64,000 nt of DNA from Leifsonia sp. C5G2 (GTDB taxonomy: Bacteria; Actinomycetota; Actinomycetes; Actinomycetales; Microbacteriaceae): contig NZ_JABFMV010000008.1 in assembly GCF_013359685.1 (NCBI RefSeq), positions 1-64,000 on the forward strand, in the 5' to 3' direction. Below the pieces are notes generated by a model. The model was given only the letters and a program-made list of their open reading frames with translations. It was not told the DNA's origin and searched no databases. The position numbers and the translations under genes were made by a program. Shown here one piece after another: positions 1 through 7,889 of the stretch (the first letter of the stretch is position 1; every line of letters starts with the position of its first letter).

Positions 1-43
1 TGCCGAATGAGCGCGATTCGTCACGAATAGCGCTCATTCGGCA
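1..43. repeat. Long near-perfect hairpin dyad
   Basis: Bases 1-14 (TGCCGAATGAGCGC) are the exact reverse complement of 30-43. After one mismatch the pairing continues for five more bases (16-20 with 24-28) around a TCA loop. Bases 44-50 (CGAATCG) then repeat a fragment of the arm. There is no T-tract. It could be a terminator of a gene left of the window or an intergenic palindromic element; the sequence alone does not decide. Confidence 0.6.
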
Positions 44-79
44 CGAATCGGTGCGGGCGCGATCTGGGAGGATGGGAGC

Positions 80-304
80 ATGTGGCGGCAGCTTCTGGAA
101 TACACGGACACGGTCGGCCGGGCGATGGTCGGTTTCGCGGCCGTGCTTCTGGTCGTGGCCGTCGTCAGCTTCGTCGTCGGCATCGTCCAGGCGTCCTCCG
201 GGCACGGCGCCGCCACCCTCCCGTACTGGCTGACCACCATGGGGTCGGCCGTCGTCGCCGGCCTGCTGGTGTACCTGGCGAGCCGTCGCGGCAAGCTGCG
301 CTGA
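80..304 (+). CDS. Small two-helix membrane protein, unknown function
   Basis: A 74-residue protein with an ATG start and a GGGAGG ribosome binding site about 8 bases upstream. It has two hydrophobic segments (about residues 16-38 and 48-67), a short polar loop between them, and a basic C-terminus (SRRGKLR), as expected for a small inner-membrane protein with the tail in the cytoplasm. I do not recognise the family. It stands alone before the pilus operon, about 250 bases from pilB, so a functional link is not evident. Confidence 0.6.
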   Translation: MWRQLLEYTDTVGRAMVGFAAVLLVVAVVSFVVGIVQASSGHGAATLPYWLTTMGSAVVAGLLVYLASRRGKLR

Positions 305-554
305 CCCGCACTACGCGGGCCGGCATTATCGCGCGTCGGCGCTCTGGCGGCTGAGGGCGGCCTCCCGGAGCATGGATGCATGTCCCGCGAGCGAGTGCCC
401 CCCACCGGTGTGGCACCCTCTCGCGGGTCTGTCGGTGGTGCGAGGTCGCTGCATAGGGTGAGCACGCCCTGCCGACCGTGGAGTCTCGCCCCCGACCGGT
501 CGGGTCTGCCGTTCACCCGACCCCGTCGGCAGCCGCTTTCCGTAGGAGGTCCCC
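305..554 (+). other. Intergenic region upstream of the pilus operon
   Basis: This 250-base stretch has no convincing gene. A short hairpin CCCGC-N5-GCGGG directly follows the stop of the small membrane protein (305-319). A -10-like TAGGGT lies at 454-459, but I see no good -35 box. The pilB ribosome binding site is AGGAGGT (544-550). The pilus operon promoter is probably in here. I looked for a c-di-GMP (GEMM) riboswitch core and did not find one. Confidence 0.35.
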
Positions 555-2213
555 GTGGCGTCCATGACCGAGATCCTGATCCTCCACGGCCACCTGCCGA
601 TCGAGTACCTCGACCGCGTGGCGACCGAGCCGACGGCGGATGAGGCCGTCGTGCGCGAACTGATATCGCGGGGCGCCATCACGTCCTCGCAGCTCGCCCG
701 TGCCCGGGCCGCTCAGGCCGGCATCCCGTTCGTCGAGCTGGCCGACTACCCGGTCGACCGCTCCGCCGTCGCCGCCGTCCCCGGTGCCCTCTGCCGCAGG
801 CACACCGTGCTCCCGATCGGCATCGCCGAGGGGATGATCGTGCTCGCCATGGCCGACCCCGGCAACGTCTTCGCGATCGACGACGTGCGCGCCGCGTCCC
901 GGCTGAACGTGGCTGCGGCGGTCGCGGAGGAGGCTGACCTGCGCGCGGCGATCGACCGCTACATCCGCGCCGACGACGAGCTCAGCGACCTCACCTCGAC
1001 CCTGGAGGAGGAGACGGCGGGCATCGAGGACACCGCCGTCGCGGAGTCGTCCGACGATGACGCTCCCATCGTGCGGTTCGTGAACCTGCTCGTCAGCCAG
1101 GCCATCCAGGACCACGCCTCCGACATCCACATCGAGCCGGCGGAGCACGACGTCCGTGTGCGGTACCGCATCGACGGAGTGCTGCACGCCATGCAGTCGG
1201 CGCCGAAGAGCATCCAGAACGGCGTCATCTCGCGGCTCAAGATCATGTCCGACATCGACATCGCCGAGCGTCGCAAACCGCAGGACGGCCGCATGTCGGT
1301 CGTGCACGGCGGCCGCCAGATCGACCTCCGCGTCGCCACGCTGCCGACGGTGTGGGGCGAGAAGGTCGTCATGCGCATCCTGGACAACACCAACACCGGG
1401 ATGACGCTGGGCGACCTCAACCTGCTGGAGCGCAACTTCGAGACCTACCGCGCCTCGTACTCGAAGCCGTACGGCATGATCCTGGTCACCGGGCCGACCG
1501 GCTCGGGCAAGTCGACGACCCTCTACACCACCCTGAACGCCGTCGCGCGGCCCGAGATCAACGTCATCACGGTGGAGGACCCGGTCGAGTACCGGATGCC
1601 GGGCATCAACCAGGTGCAGGTGAACCCGAAGGCCGGCCTCACCTTCGCGAGCGCGCTCCGCAGCATCCTGCGCTCCGACCCCGACGTCGTGCTGCTGGGC
1701 GAGATCCGCGACCACGAGACCGCGCAGATCGCGATCGAGGCCTCGCTGACCGGCCACCTCGTGCTGTCGACCCTGCACACGAACGACGCCCCCAGCGCCG
1801 TCACCCGCCTCACCGAGATGGACATCGAGCCGTTCCTCGTCGGCTCGGCGCTGGACTGCGTGGTCGCCCAGCGCCTCGCCCGCCGCCTCTGCGACCGGTG
1901 CAAGCAGCCCGGTTCGTTCGCGGCCGACGACCTGCGCCGACTCCGCTTCCCCGTCGCGGACGAGGTGCCGACGATGTTCGTCCCCGTCGGCTGCCCCGCC
2001 TGCTCCAACACCGGCTACCGCGGCCGCATCGCCGTGCACGAGGTGATGGCCGTGACCGAGGACATCGAGCGCCTCGCCGTCGAGCGCGCCTCCAGTGCCG
2101 AGATCGGCCGTACCGCGCGGGAGCAGGGCATGCTGACGCTCCGCGAGGACGGCTGGGAGAAGGTCAAGCTCGGCCTGACATCCGTCGAAGAGATCCTGAG
2201 AGTGGTCGCCTAG
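555..2213 (+). CDS. pilB: Type IV pilus extension ATPase PilB (GspE family)
   Basis: Hexameric cytoplasmic ATPase that powers pilin polymerisation. The protein has 552 residues. An N-terminal GspE/MshEN-type domain covers about 15-140, followed by the secretion ATPase domain: Walker A GPTGSGKS at 313-320, Asp box, Walker B with LLGEIRD near 378-384, and His box GHLVLSTLHTND. A zinc-binding tetracysteine, CxxC at 446/449 and at 480/483, marks PilB rather than PilT. The GTG start at 555 is preferred because AGGAGG sits 5 bases upstream; the ATG at 564 is 14 bases away. It is the first gene of the pilus operon; eight bases separate it from pilT. Confidence 0.95.
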   Translation: MASMTEILILHGHLPIEYLDRVATEPTADEAVVRELISRGAITSSQLARARAAQAGIPFVELADYPVDRSAVAAVPGALCRRHTVLPIGIAEGMIVLAMADPGNVFAIDDVRAASRLNVAAAVAEEADLRAAIDRYIRADDELSDLTSTLEEETAGIEDTAVAESSDDDAPIVRFVNLLVSQAIQDHASDIHIEPAEHDVRVRYRIDGVLHAMQSAPKSIQNGVISRLKIMSDIDIAERRKPQDGRMSVVHGGRQIDLRVATLPTVWGEKVVMRILDNTNTGMTLGDLNLLERNFETYRASYSKPYGMILVTGPTGSGKSTTLYTTLNAVARPEINVITVEDPVEYRMPGINQVQVNPKAGLTFASALRSILRSDPDVVLLGEIRDHETAQIAIEASLTGHLVLSTLHTNDAPSAVTRLTEMDIEPFLVGSALDCVVAQRLARRLCDRCKQPGSFAADDLRRLRFPVADEVPTMFVPVGCPACSNTGYRGRIAVHEVMAVTEDIERLAVERASSAEIGRTAREQGMLTLREDGWEKVKLGLTSVEEILRVVA

Positions 2214-2221
2214 GAGGGCAC

Positions 2222-3805
2222 ATGACGAACGACGAGAGCTGGGGAGGCTTCCCGCCGCCGACCGACAAGCCGGTCTACGAGATCCCGGTGACACCCCCTG
2301 GCGCGACCGCCGCGGGCTGGGCGCCGGGGGCGGGCGCCCCACTCGGCGCCCCGCCGGTGTGGTCGGCGCCGGCGGCGTCTGCGGCGCCTGCGGACGCGGC
2401 GCCGGCCGCGCCCGTCGTCCCCGAGCAGCAGGCTCCGCCTCAGCCCGCGTCCCCTGCAGCCCCCGCTCCCGCACCCGCCGCTGCCGCGCCGGTCTGGGAC
2501 CTGTCCGATCACACCCCCGTCGCTCGGCTCGTGCCGGGCGGGCGGCGAGCGGCCCAGCTGCAGGAGGCCACCGTCGCGGCTGGAGCGGCGGAACCCCGCA
2601 CGTTCGACGAGGACACGTCGACGCTCACGCCGGCGGAACGCGAAGCGCTCGACCGCGCCGACCCGGAGCTGGTGGCCGCGCTCCGCGAGGTGGTGCTGCA
2701 GAGGGCGTCCGACCTCCACGTCACGGTGGGCGCCCCGCCGATGGTCCGGATCGACGGCGCGCTCACGCCTGCCGTGGCCGGAGCGCCGTGGGGGACCGAG
2801 CGCACTCTGGAGGCCCTGATGAGTCTCCTCACGGACCGCCAGAAGGAACTCTTCCGGCGCGAACTCGAACTCGACTTCGCCTTCACGATCTCGGCCAACT
2901 CCCGCTTCCGTGTGAACCTGTATCAGCAGCGCGGTTCGGTCGGCGCGGCCTTCCGCCTCATCCCGACGGAGATCAAGCAGCTGCGCGAGCTCGGTGTCCC
3001 GGAGCAGATCGCGCGGTTCGCCACGCTCCCGCGCGGTCTCGTGCTCGTGACGGGTCCCACCGGTTCCGGCAAGTCGACCACCCTGGCGGCCCTCGTCGAC
3101 CTCGTGAACTCGACCCGCGCCGACCACATCGTGACGGTCGAGGACCCGATCGAGTTCATGCACACCCACAAGAAGTCGATCGTCAACCAGCGCGAAGTCG
3201 GGCACGACACCCACAGCTTCAACAACGCGCTGAAGCACGTGCTGCGCCAGGACCCCGACGTCATCCTGATCGGAGAGCTCCGCGACCTGGAGACGATCTC
3301 CGTCGCGCTGACCGCCGCCGAGACCGGCCACCTGGTCTTCGCCACGCTGCACACGCAGGACGCCCCGCAGACCATCGACCGCGTCATCGACGTCTTCCCG
3401 CCCCACCAGCAGGGCCAGGTGCGCGCCCAGCTCGCCGCGACGCTGCAGGGCGTCGTCTGCCAGACGCTCGTCAAGCGGGCGTCGGGACGAGGCCGCGCCG
3501 TCGCCACCGAGGTGCTCATGATGACCCCGGCGATCGCGAACCTCATCCGCGAGGGCAAGACCTACCAGATCGCGTCGGCGATGCAGGCCGGGCGCGGGGA
3601 CGGGATGCACACGATGGACCAGCACCTCGCCGACCTCGTCGACAGCGGCGTCATCACGCGCACCGCGGCGCTGGAGAAGGCGCACGACCTGGAAAGCATC
3701 AACCGCCTCATCCAGAGGGCCGACTCGCCAACGGACGCCTCAGCGGCAGCATTCGCCGCGAGTGAGCCCGACTTCGGCGACACCTTCTCGGGGCAGGTGC
3801 GCTGA
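2222..3805 (+). CDS. pilT: Type IV pilus retraction ATPase PilT with Pro/Ala-rich N-terminus
   Basis: ATPase that drives pilus depolymerisation and twitching. The protein has 527 residues. About the first 140 are low-complexity, rich in Pro and Ala and likely disordered; the PilT core follows. Walker A GPTGSGKS lies at about 278-285, Walker B as VILIGELRD near 347, and the diagnostic PilT motif appears as AIANLIREGK near 437 with GMHTMDQHL after it. No tetracysteine is present, unlike pilB. ATG start with AGGAGG just upstream. The stop overlaps the pilC start (TGATG). Typical PilT is about 350 residues, so the N-terminal extension is the odd feature. Confidence 0.93.
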   Translation: MTNDESWGGFPPPTDKPVYEIPVTPPGATAAGWAPGAGAPLGAPPVWSAPAASAAPADAAPAAPVVPEQQAPPQPASPAAPAPAPAAAAPVWDLSDHTPVARLVPGGRRAAQLQEATVAAGAAEPRTFDEDTSTLTPAEREALDRADPELVAALREVVLQRASDLHVTVGAPPMVRIDGALTPAVAGAPWGTERTLEALMSLLTDRQKELFRRELELDFAFTISANSRFRVNLYQQRGSVGAAFRLIPTEIKQLRELGVPEQIARFATLPRGLVLVTGPTGSGKSTTLAALVDLVNSTRADHIVTVEDPIEFMHTHKKSIVNQREVGHDTHSFNNALKHVLRQDPDVILIGELRDLETISVALTAAETGHLVFATLHTQDAPQTIDRVIDVFPPHQQGQVRAQLAATLQGVVCQTLVKRASGRGRAVATEVLMMTPAIANLIREGKTYQIASAMQAGRGDGMHTMDQHLADLVDSGVITRTAALEKAHDLESINRLIQRADSPTDASAAAFAASEPDFGDTFSGQVR

Positions 3806-5031
3806 TGGCCGGAACGGGCACCTACGCCTATCGAGGCCGGGATGCGGAGGGCAAGGTCGTCAAGGGCCGCATCGATGCGCCCGGGGAGTCGGCCGTCGCG
3901 TCACGACTGCGCACGATGGGACTGTCGCCCATCTCCATCGAGGAGGCGCCGGAGGCGACAGGGCTCAATCGTGAGATCAACCTGGGATTCGGTTCCGGGG
4001 TCAAGCTCAAGGACCTCGCGATCATGAGCCGTCAGATGGCGACGATGATCGGTTCCGGTCTGTCCATCCTGCGCACGCTCAACATCGTCGCGGAGCAGAC
4101 CGAGAACAAGAAGCTGGCCGGGATCATGGGACACGTCCGCGACGACGTCGAGTCCGGTATCGCGATCTCCGACGCGATGAGGAGGCACGGGGATGTCTTC
4201 CCGCCGCTCATGGTGAACATGATCCGTGCGGGCGAGACCGGCGGCTTCCTCGACGCCTCTCTCGAATCGGTAGCCGAGAACTTCGAGAAGGAGGTCAAGC
4301 TCCGCGGAACCATCAAGTCGGCGCTGACCTACCCCGTCATCGTGCTGGTGATGTCGCTGGTGGCGGTCGTCGCGATGCTGCTGTTCATCGTTCCCGTCTT
4401 CGAGAACATGTTCAAAGGCCTCGGCGGCCAGCTGCCGCTTCCGACCATGATCCTCGTCGAGATGTCGCACCAGATGGTGTGGGTCGCGCCCGTGTTGCTG
4501 ATCGCGACGATCGTCGGCGCCATCTGGTGGTCGCGCAACAAGAACACGGAGAACGTGCGAAGACGCGTGGACCCGATCAAGCTGCGGGTGCCCGTCTTCG
4601 GCACGCTGCTGAAGAAGATCGCCGTCGCCCGGTTCAGCCGCAATTTCGCGAACATGATCGGCGCCGGCGTCCCGATCCTGCAGGCGCTGAAGATCGTGGG
4701 CGAGACCAGCGGGAACTGGGTGATCGAGAACGCCCTTGTGAAGGTCGCCGAGTCGGTGCGTCAGGGCGAGTCGATCGCGGGACCGCTGGCGGAGCAGCCG
4801 GTGTTCCCCTCGATGGTCGTGCAGATGATCGCGGTCGGCGAGGACTCCGGGTCGCTGGAGACCATGCTGAACAAGATCGCCGATTTCTACGACCAGGAGG
4901 TCGCGTCGGCGACCGAGCAGCTGACCGCCATGATCGAGCCGCTGATGATCGCCTTCCTCGGCGTTGTGATCGGCGGCATGGTGATCGCCCTCTACATGCC
5001 GATCTTCCAGATCTCCAGCCTGGTCAAGTGA
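3805..5031 (+). CDS. pilC: Type IV pilus inner-membrane platform protein PilC (GspF family)
   Basis: Integral membrane platform that couples the PilB/PilT motors to the pilin pool. The 408 residues contain the usual two GspF repeats. Each has a cytoplasmic helical bundle (MSRQMATMIGSGLSILRTL in the first, RFSRNFANMIGAGVPILQAL in the second) followed by hydrophobic segments, near 165-195 and 215-235 and at 375-405. The N-terminal YAYRGRDAEGKVVKG is typical of the family. It starts by TGATG overlap with pilT and is the last gene before a 178-base gap with a long hairpin. Confidence 0.95.
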   Translation: MAGTGTYAYRGRDAEGKVVKGRIDAPGESAVASRLRTMGLSPISIEEAPEATGLNREINLGFGSGVKLKDLAIMSRQMATMIGSGLSILRTLNIVAEQTENKKLAGIMGHVRDDVESGIAISDAMRRHGDVFPPLMVNMIRAGETGGFLDASLESVAENFEKEVKLRGTIKSALTYPVIVLVMSLVAVVAMLLFIVPVFENMFKGLGGQLPLPTMILVEMSHQMVWVAPVLLIATIVGAIWWSRNKNTENVRRRVDPIKLRVPVFGTLLKKIAVARFSRNFANMIGAGVPILQALKIVGETSGNWVIENALVKVAESVRQGESIAGPLAEQPVFPSMVVQMIAVGEDSGSLETMLNKIADFYDQEVASATEQLTAMIEPLMIAFLGVVIGGMVIALYMPIFQISSLVK

Positions 5032-5062
5032 CCGGTAACACAGCCGCTGTCACTCATTCGGG

Positions 5063-5117
5063 GAATCCCCACAACTGGGGCGGATTATCACACTAATTGC
5101 CCCCATTTGTGGGATTC
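5063..5117. promoter_or_regulatory. Long inverted repeat between pilC and the major pilin gene
   Basis: The left arm GAATCCCCACAACTGGGG (5063-5080) pairs with CCCCATTTGTGGGATTC (5101-5117), with one bulge and one mismatch around a 20-base AT-rich loop. Lacking a downstream T-tract, it is either an imperfect terminator for pilBTC or a stable 5' stem that protects a separately transcribed or processed pilin mRNA. The region 5118-5209 is relatively AT-rich and may hold a pilin promoter, but I cannot name a clear -10/-35 pair. Confidence 0.55.
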
Positions 5118-5209
5118 TCTCGGGAATTTCGCAACAAATACCATCCAAACAGCCGGACGGGGACTCGCACCGATCGGCGTCCGCATCTCCCGACCGATTG
5201 GAAACTGCA

Positions 5210-5662
5210 ATGTACTTCCGCCTCATGGGCAAGCTCAACGCCCGCCGCAAGGGCCTGCTGGAGCAGGACGAGAAGGGCTTCACCCTGATCGAGCTCCTCG
5301 TGGTGGTCATCATCATCGGCATCCTGGCCGCGATCGCCATCCCGGTCTACCTGGGCATCCAGGACAGCGCGAAGGACTCCGGCACGAAGTCGGACCTCAC
5401 CAACGCCAAGACCGCCATCGTCGCGTGGATGAACGACAACCCCGGCAAGGCCTACACGGACGCCGTCGTGGTCGTACCGACCGCCGCGCCGCCCACGGCC
5501 GACCAGTCGAAGTACGGCGCGACGTTCAGCGACAACACCACGTCGATCACACCGAACGCGACGGCGACCGGGTTCTGCCTCGAGGGCGTCAGCAAGAGCT
5601 CGGGCGCCAAGCACTTCAAGATCACGGACTCCGCCGGCGTCGCCGAAGGCACCTGTTCGTAA
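5210..5662 (+). CDS. pilA: Major type IV pilin (prepilin)
   Basis: A 150-residue prepilin. The type III signal is basic and ends EKG, followed by FTLIELLVVVIIIGILAAIA: cleavage between Gly and Phe, Glu at mature position 5, and a hydrophobic N-terminal alpha helix. The mature pilin is about 127 residues. Two Cys near the C-terminus (in GFCLEG and in the final TCS) could close a disulfide loop. The ATG at 5210 follows a weak GGAAAC site and gives a 23-residue leader; an upstream TTG (5198) is less likely. Hairpins flank it on both sides, consistent with pilin being expressed at a higher level than the assembly genes. Confidence 0.93.
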   Translation: MYFRLMGKLNARRKGLLEQDEKGFTLIELLVVVIIIGILAAIAIPVYLGIQDSAKDSGTKSDLTNAKTAIVAWMNDNPGKAYTDAVVVVPTAAPPTADQSKYGATFSDNTTSITPNATATGFCLEGVSKSSGAKHFKITDSAGVAEGTCS

Positions 5663-5672
5663 GCACTTCCAC

Positions 5673-5707
5673 GAGAAGGGGTGCCGCATCGGCGGCGCCC
5701 CTTTCTC
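5673..5707 (+). terminator. Terminator-like hairpin after the major pilin gene
   Basis: GAGAAGGGGTGCCGC pairs, with a G-U pair, with GGCGGCGCCCCTTTCTC around a short ATC loop, just 11 bases after the pilA stop. A short T-containing stretch forms part of the 3' arm. It probably acts as a partial terminator or 3' stabilising stem, lowering read-through into the minor pilin genes. Confidence 0.6.
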
Positions 5708-5766
5708 CTCGCAGGGGGTCTGCCCCGACCGACACCACCCCCAACACCCGACACGGGAGGTGAACA

Positions 5767-7155
5767 ATGAAAGCTCTTTTCGACCGGCTCCGCACCGCGG
5801 AGTCCGGAGTCAGCCTGATCGAGGTGATCGTCGCGATGATGATCTTCGCCATCATCTCCGTCGGCGTCGCCTACTCGCTGCTTTCGGCGTTCACCATCAC
5901 CGGCGACTCACGTGCCCGCGCCGTCGCCACCAACCTCGCCGCCCAGGAGGTCGACCTCGATCGATCGTCCGGGGACTTCTTCGGCCTCCAGTCCACCCCG
6001 GCGGGCAGCCCCAAACTGGTGCAGGTCCCCGCCGGGACCGGCGTCACCTACTCGATCGCCCGCACCGTCAGCCTCGTCTACAACAGCGGAAGCGATGTGA
6101 ACTGCAACGCCTCCGCCCCCAGCTCGCTGCTCTACAAGCGCATCCACATCGCCGTCTCCTGGCCGAAGATGATCGGGCAGGCCGTCGTGGCCGACACCGT
6201 GATCGCGCCGTCGACCAAGATCAGCGTCGACACCCTCGGAACGATCCTGGTGTCCACCCGCTCGTCCGGTGGAACCCCCGTCTCCGGTGTGGGCGTCGCC
6301 GTCTCGCCGGATCCTGGCTCGGTTCCGTCCGCGACCGACTCCATGGGGTGCAGCTACGTGCTGAAGGTCCCACCGGGGACCTACACCGTGACCGTCTCGA
6401 AGTCGAACTTCCTCGACCCCTTCCAGAACGCGGCGCCGTCCACCACGGTCACGGTCAAAGCGGGTCAGAGCGCATCCGCCGGTTTCACCTACGACCAGTA
6501 CGGCACGGCGAGCTGGAGCTACCCCTCCGGCGGCACGGCCAAGCCGACCAACCTCGCTGTCAGCGCTCTCAGCACCTACGGCGTCTACAGGACCGCGGCC
6601 AGCTCGCCCGGCTCGGCCACTCTGTTCCCCTCGACCGAGTACACCATCGTCGCCGGAGCCTACTCGGCGAAGACGGACTCCAGCACCGGCTGCCTCTCGC
6701 CGAACCCGGCGGACTGGGGAACGACACCGGCCGGCGGCGGCAAGCAGCTGGTCCCCGTTGCGGCGCCCACGGCAGCCTTCGCACCGGGCGGCTCGGCCAG
6801 CATCGGGACCCTCCCTCTCAAGACCGTGACGATCACGAATGTGAGCGGGACCAGCGCCAACCTCTATCTGCGAGCCACGAGCGCAGCATCGTGGGTCGCG
6901 GGCGACCCGGGCTGCTTCGGAACCGGACTCACGCAGACGGTCGACTTCAGCGGTGCTCTGCTGGGGAAGTCCGCGGGGAGCAAGGTGACCATCCAGCTCC
7001 CGTTCGGAGCGTGGAAGCTCACCTACGGAACGACCTCGACTCCGGTCACCGCGGTCCCGGCGACCTGGATCTCGGCCCCGACGGGAGTCACCGGGATCAC
7101 GGTCGGAACGGCGGGCACCGGCACGGTCACCCTCGATCCCCGGGTGGTGCAGTGA
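5767..7155 (+). CDS. Minor pilin, PilV/GspI-like, with large C-terminal domain
   Basis: A 462-residue protein with a prepilin signal: basic leader ending ESG, then VSLIEVIVAMMIFAIISVG with Glu at mature position 5. The following ATNLAAQEVD resembles the PilV/GspI family. The rest is Ser/Thr/Gly-rich. Around residues 160-225 there is a carboxypeptidase-regulatory-like beta-sandwich pattern (VPPGTYTVTVSKSNF). Minor pilins of this kind form the pilus tip complex; the large C-terminus may be an adhesive or surface module, which is inference. An AGGTG precedes the ATG. It overlaps the next minor pilin gene (TGATG). Confidence 0.82.
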   Translation: MKALFDRLRTAESGVSLIEVIVAMMIFAIISVGVAYSLLSAFTITGDSRARAVATNLAAQEVDLDRSSGDFFGLQSTPAGSPKLVQVPAGTGVTYSIARTVSLVYNSGSDVNCNASAPSSLLYKRIHIAVSWPKMIGQAVVADTVIAPSTKISVDTLGTILVSTRSSGGTPVSGVGVAVSPDPGSVPSATDSMGCSYVLKVPPGTYTVTVSKSNFLDPFQNAAPSTTVTVKAGQSASAGFTYDQYGTASWSYPSGGTAKPTNLAVSALSTYGVYRTAASSPGSATLFPSTEYTIVAGAYSAKTDSSTGCLSPNPADWGTTPAGGGKQLVPVAAPTAAFAPGGSASIGTLPLKTVTITNVSGTSANLYLRATSAASWVAGDPGCFGTGLTQTVDFSGALLGKSAGSKVTIQLPFGAWKLTYGTTSTPVTAVPATWISAPTGVTGITVGTAGTGTVTLDPRVVQ

Positions 7156-7889
7156 TGGCCCCCGTGACCGCCCTGCAGCGTCTGCGCGAGGAGCAGGCGG
7201 GCATCAGCCTCGTCGAGTGGCTCGTGGCCATGTTCGTCTTCGGCATCGTCATCACCCTCATCGCCAACCTCTACGTCAGCACGAACCGGGCGATGGATAC
7301 CGCACAGAACACGAACCAGAACACGCGCTCGGCCTCCAACGCCATGAACGAGATGGCCAGGATGCTGCGGGCAGGAACCGACAACCCCGTCGCGAGTACC
7401 GGGTTCGGTGCGCCACCGCCGAACAACCCGGCGTTCGTCTACGCCCGCAACGAGTCGGTGCTGTTCTACGCGTTCGTCAACCTGACGGGGACGGCGCAGC
7501 AGCCCATCCAGGTCCGGCTGCGTGTCGATGCCGCGTCGCGACGCCTGCTGGAGGACATCTGGCCGGCGACCGATCTCGGCAACGGCTACTGGTCCTTCCC
7601 GGCGGAGACGACGCTTCCCCAGCGCACGCGCACCCTCGCCGACGTCATCGCGCCGAAGACGGCGACGACGCCCTGGACCTTCACCTACCTCGACGCGACG
7701 AACACCCCGATCGCCACCGGGGCGGGGACGACGGGGGGAGTCGCCAACGTGCCTGCGACGCTCGCGTCGATCGCCGCGGTCCAGCTGACCGTCACCGTGC
7801 TCTCGCGGCTCGGTGTGACGGACCACTCGGTGACTCTGCAGAACACCGTCGGGCTCCCCAACCTCGGCCTGGACAGGACCATCTCGTGA
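7155..7889 (+). CDS. Minor pilin, PilW/GspJ-like
   Basis: A 244-residue prepilin. The leader ends QAG, then ISLVEWLVAMFVFGIVITLIA with Glu at mature position 5. The following helix (STNRAMDTAQNTNQNTRSASNAMNEMARMLR) matches the PilW/GspJ pattern of a long alpha-helical stalk before a beta-rich globular part. It starts by TGATG overlap with the PilV-like gene and ends overlapping the GTG of the next gene, so the minor pilins are translationally coupled. Likely substrate of the PilD peptidase encoded two genes downstream. Confidence 0.85.
   Translation: MAPVTALQRLREEQAGISLVEWLVAMFVFGIVITLIANLYVSTNRAMDTAQNTNQNTRSASNAMNEMARMLRAGTDNPVASTGFGAPPPNNPAFVYARNESVLFYAFVNLTGTAQQPIQVRLRVDAASRRLLEDIWPATDLGNGYWSFPAETTLPQRTRTLADVIAPKTATTPWTFTYLDATNTPIATGAGTTGGVANVPATLASIAAVQLTVTVLSRLGVTDHSVTLQNTVGLPNLGLDRTIS

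Noticed and set aside
305-554. c-di-GMP riboswitch upstream of the pilus operon
   Set aside because: The conserved GEMM core sequences are not present in this stretch.
1352-2221. Long upstream extension of the pilT frame into pilB
   Set aside because: It is the +1 shadow of pilB; the ATG at 2222 has a strong AGGAGG site and follows the pilB stop.
513-2474. 653-codon minus-strand frame opposite pilB
   Set aside because: Antisense to a clear PilB with all motifs; composition is the usual Arg/Gly/Ala/Val shadow pattern.
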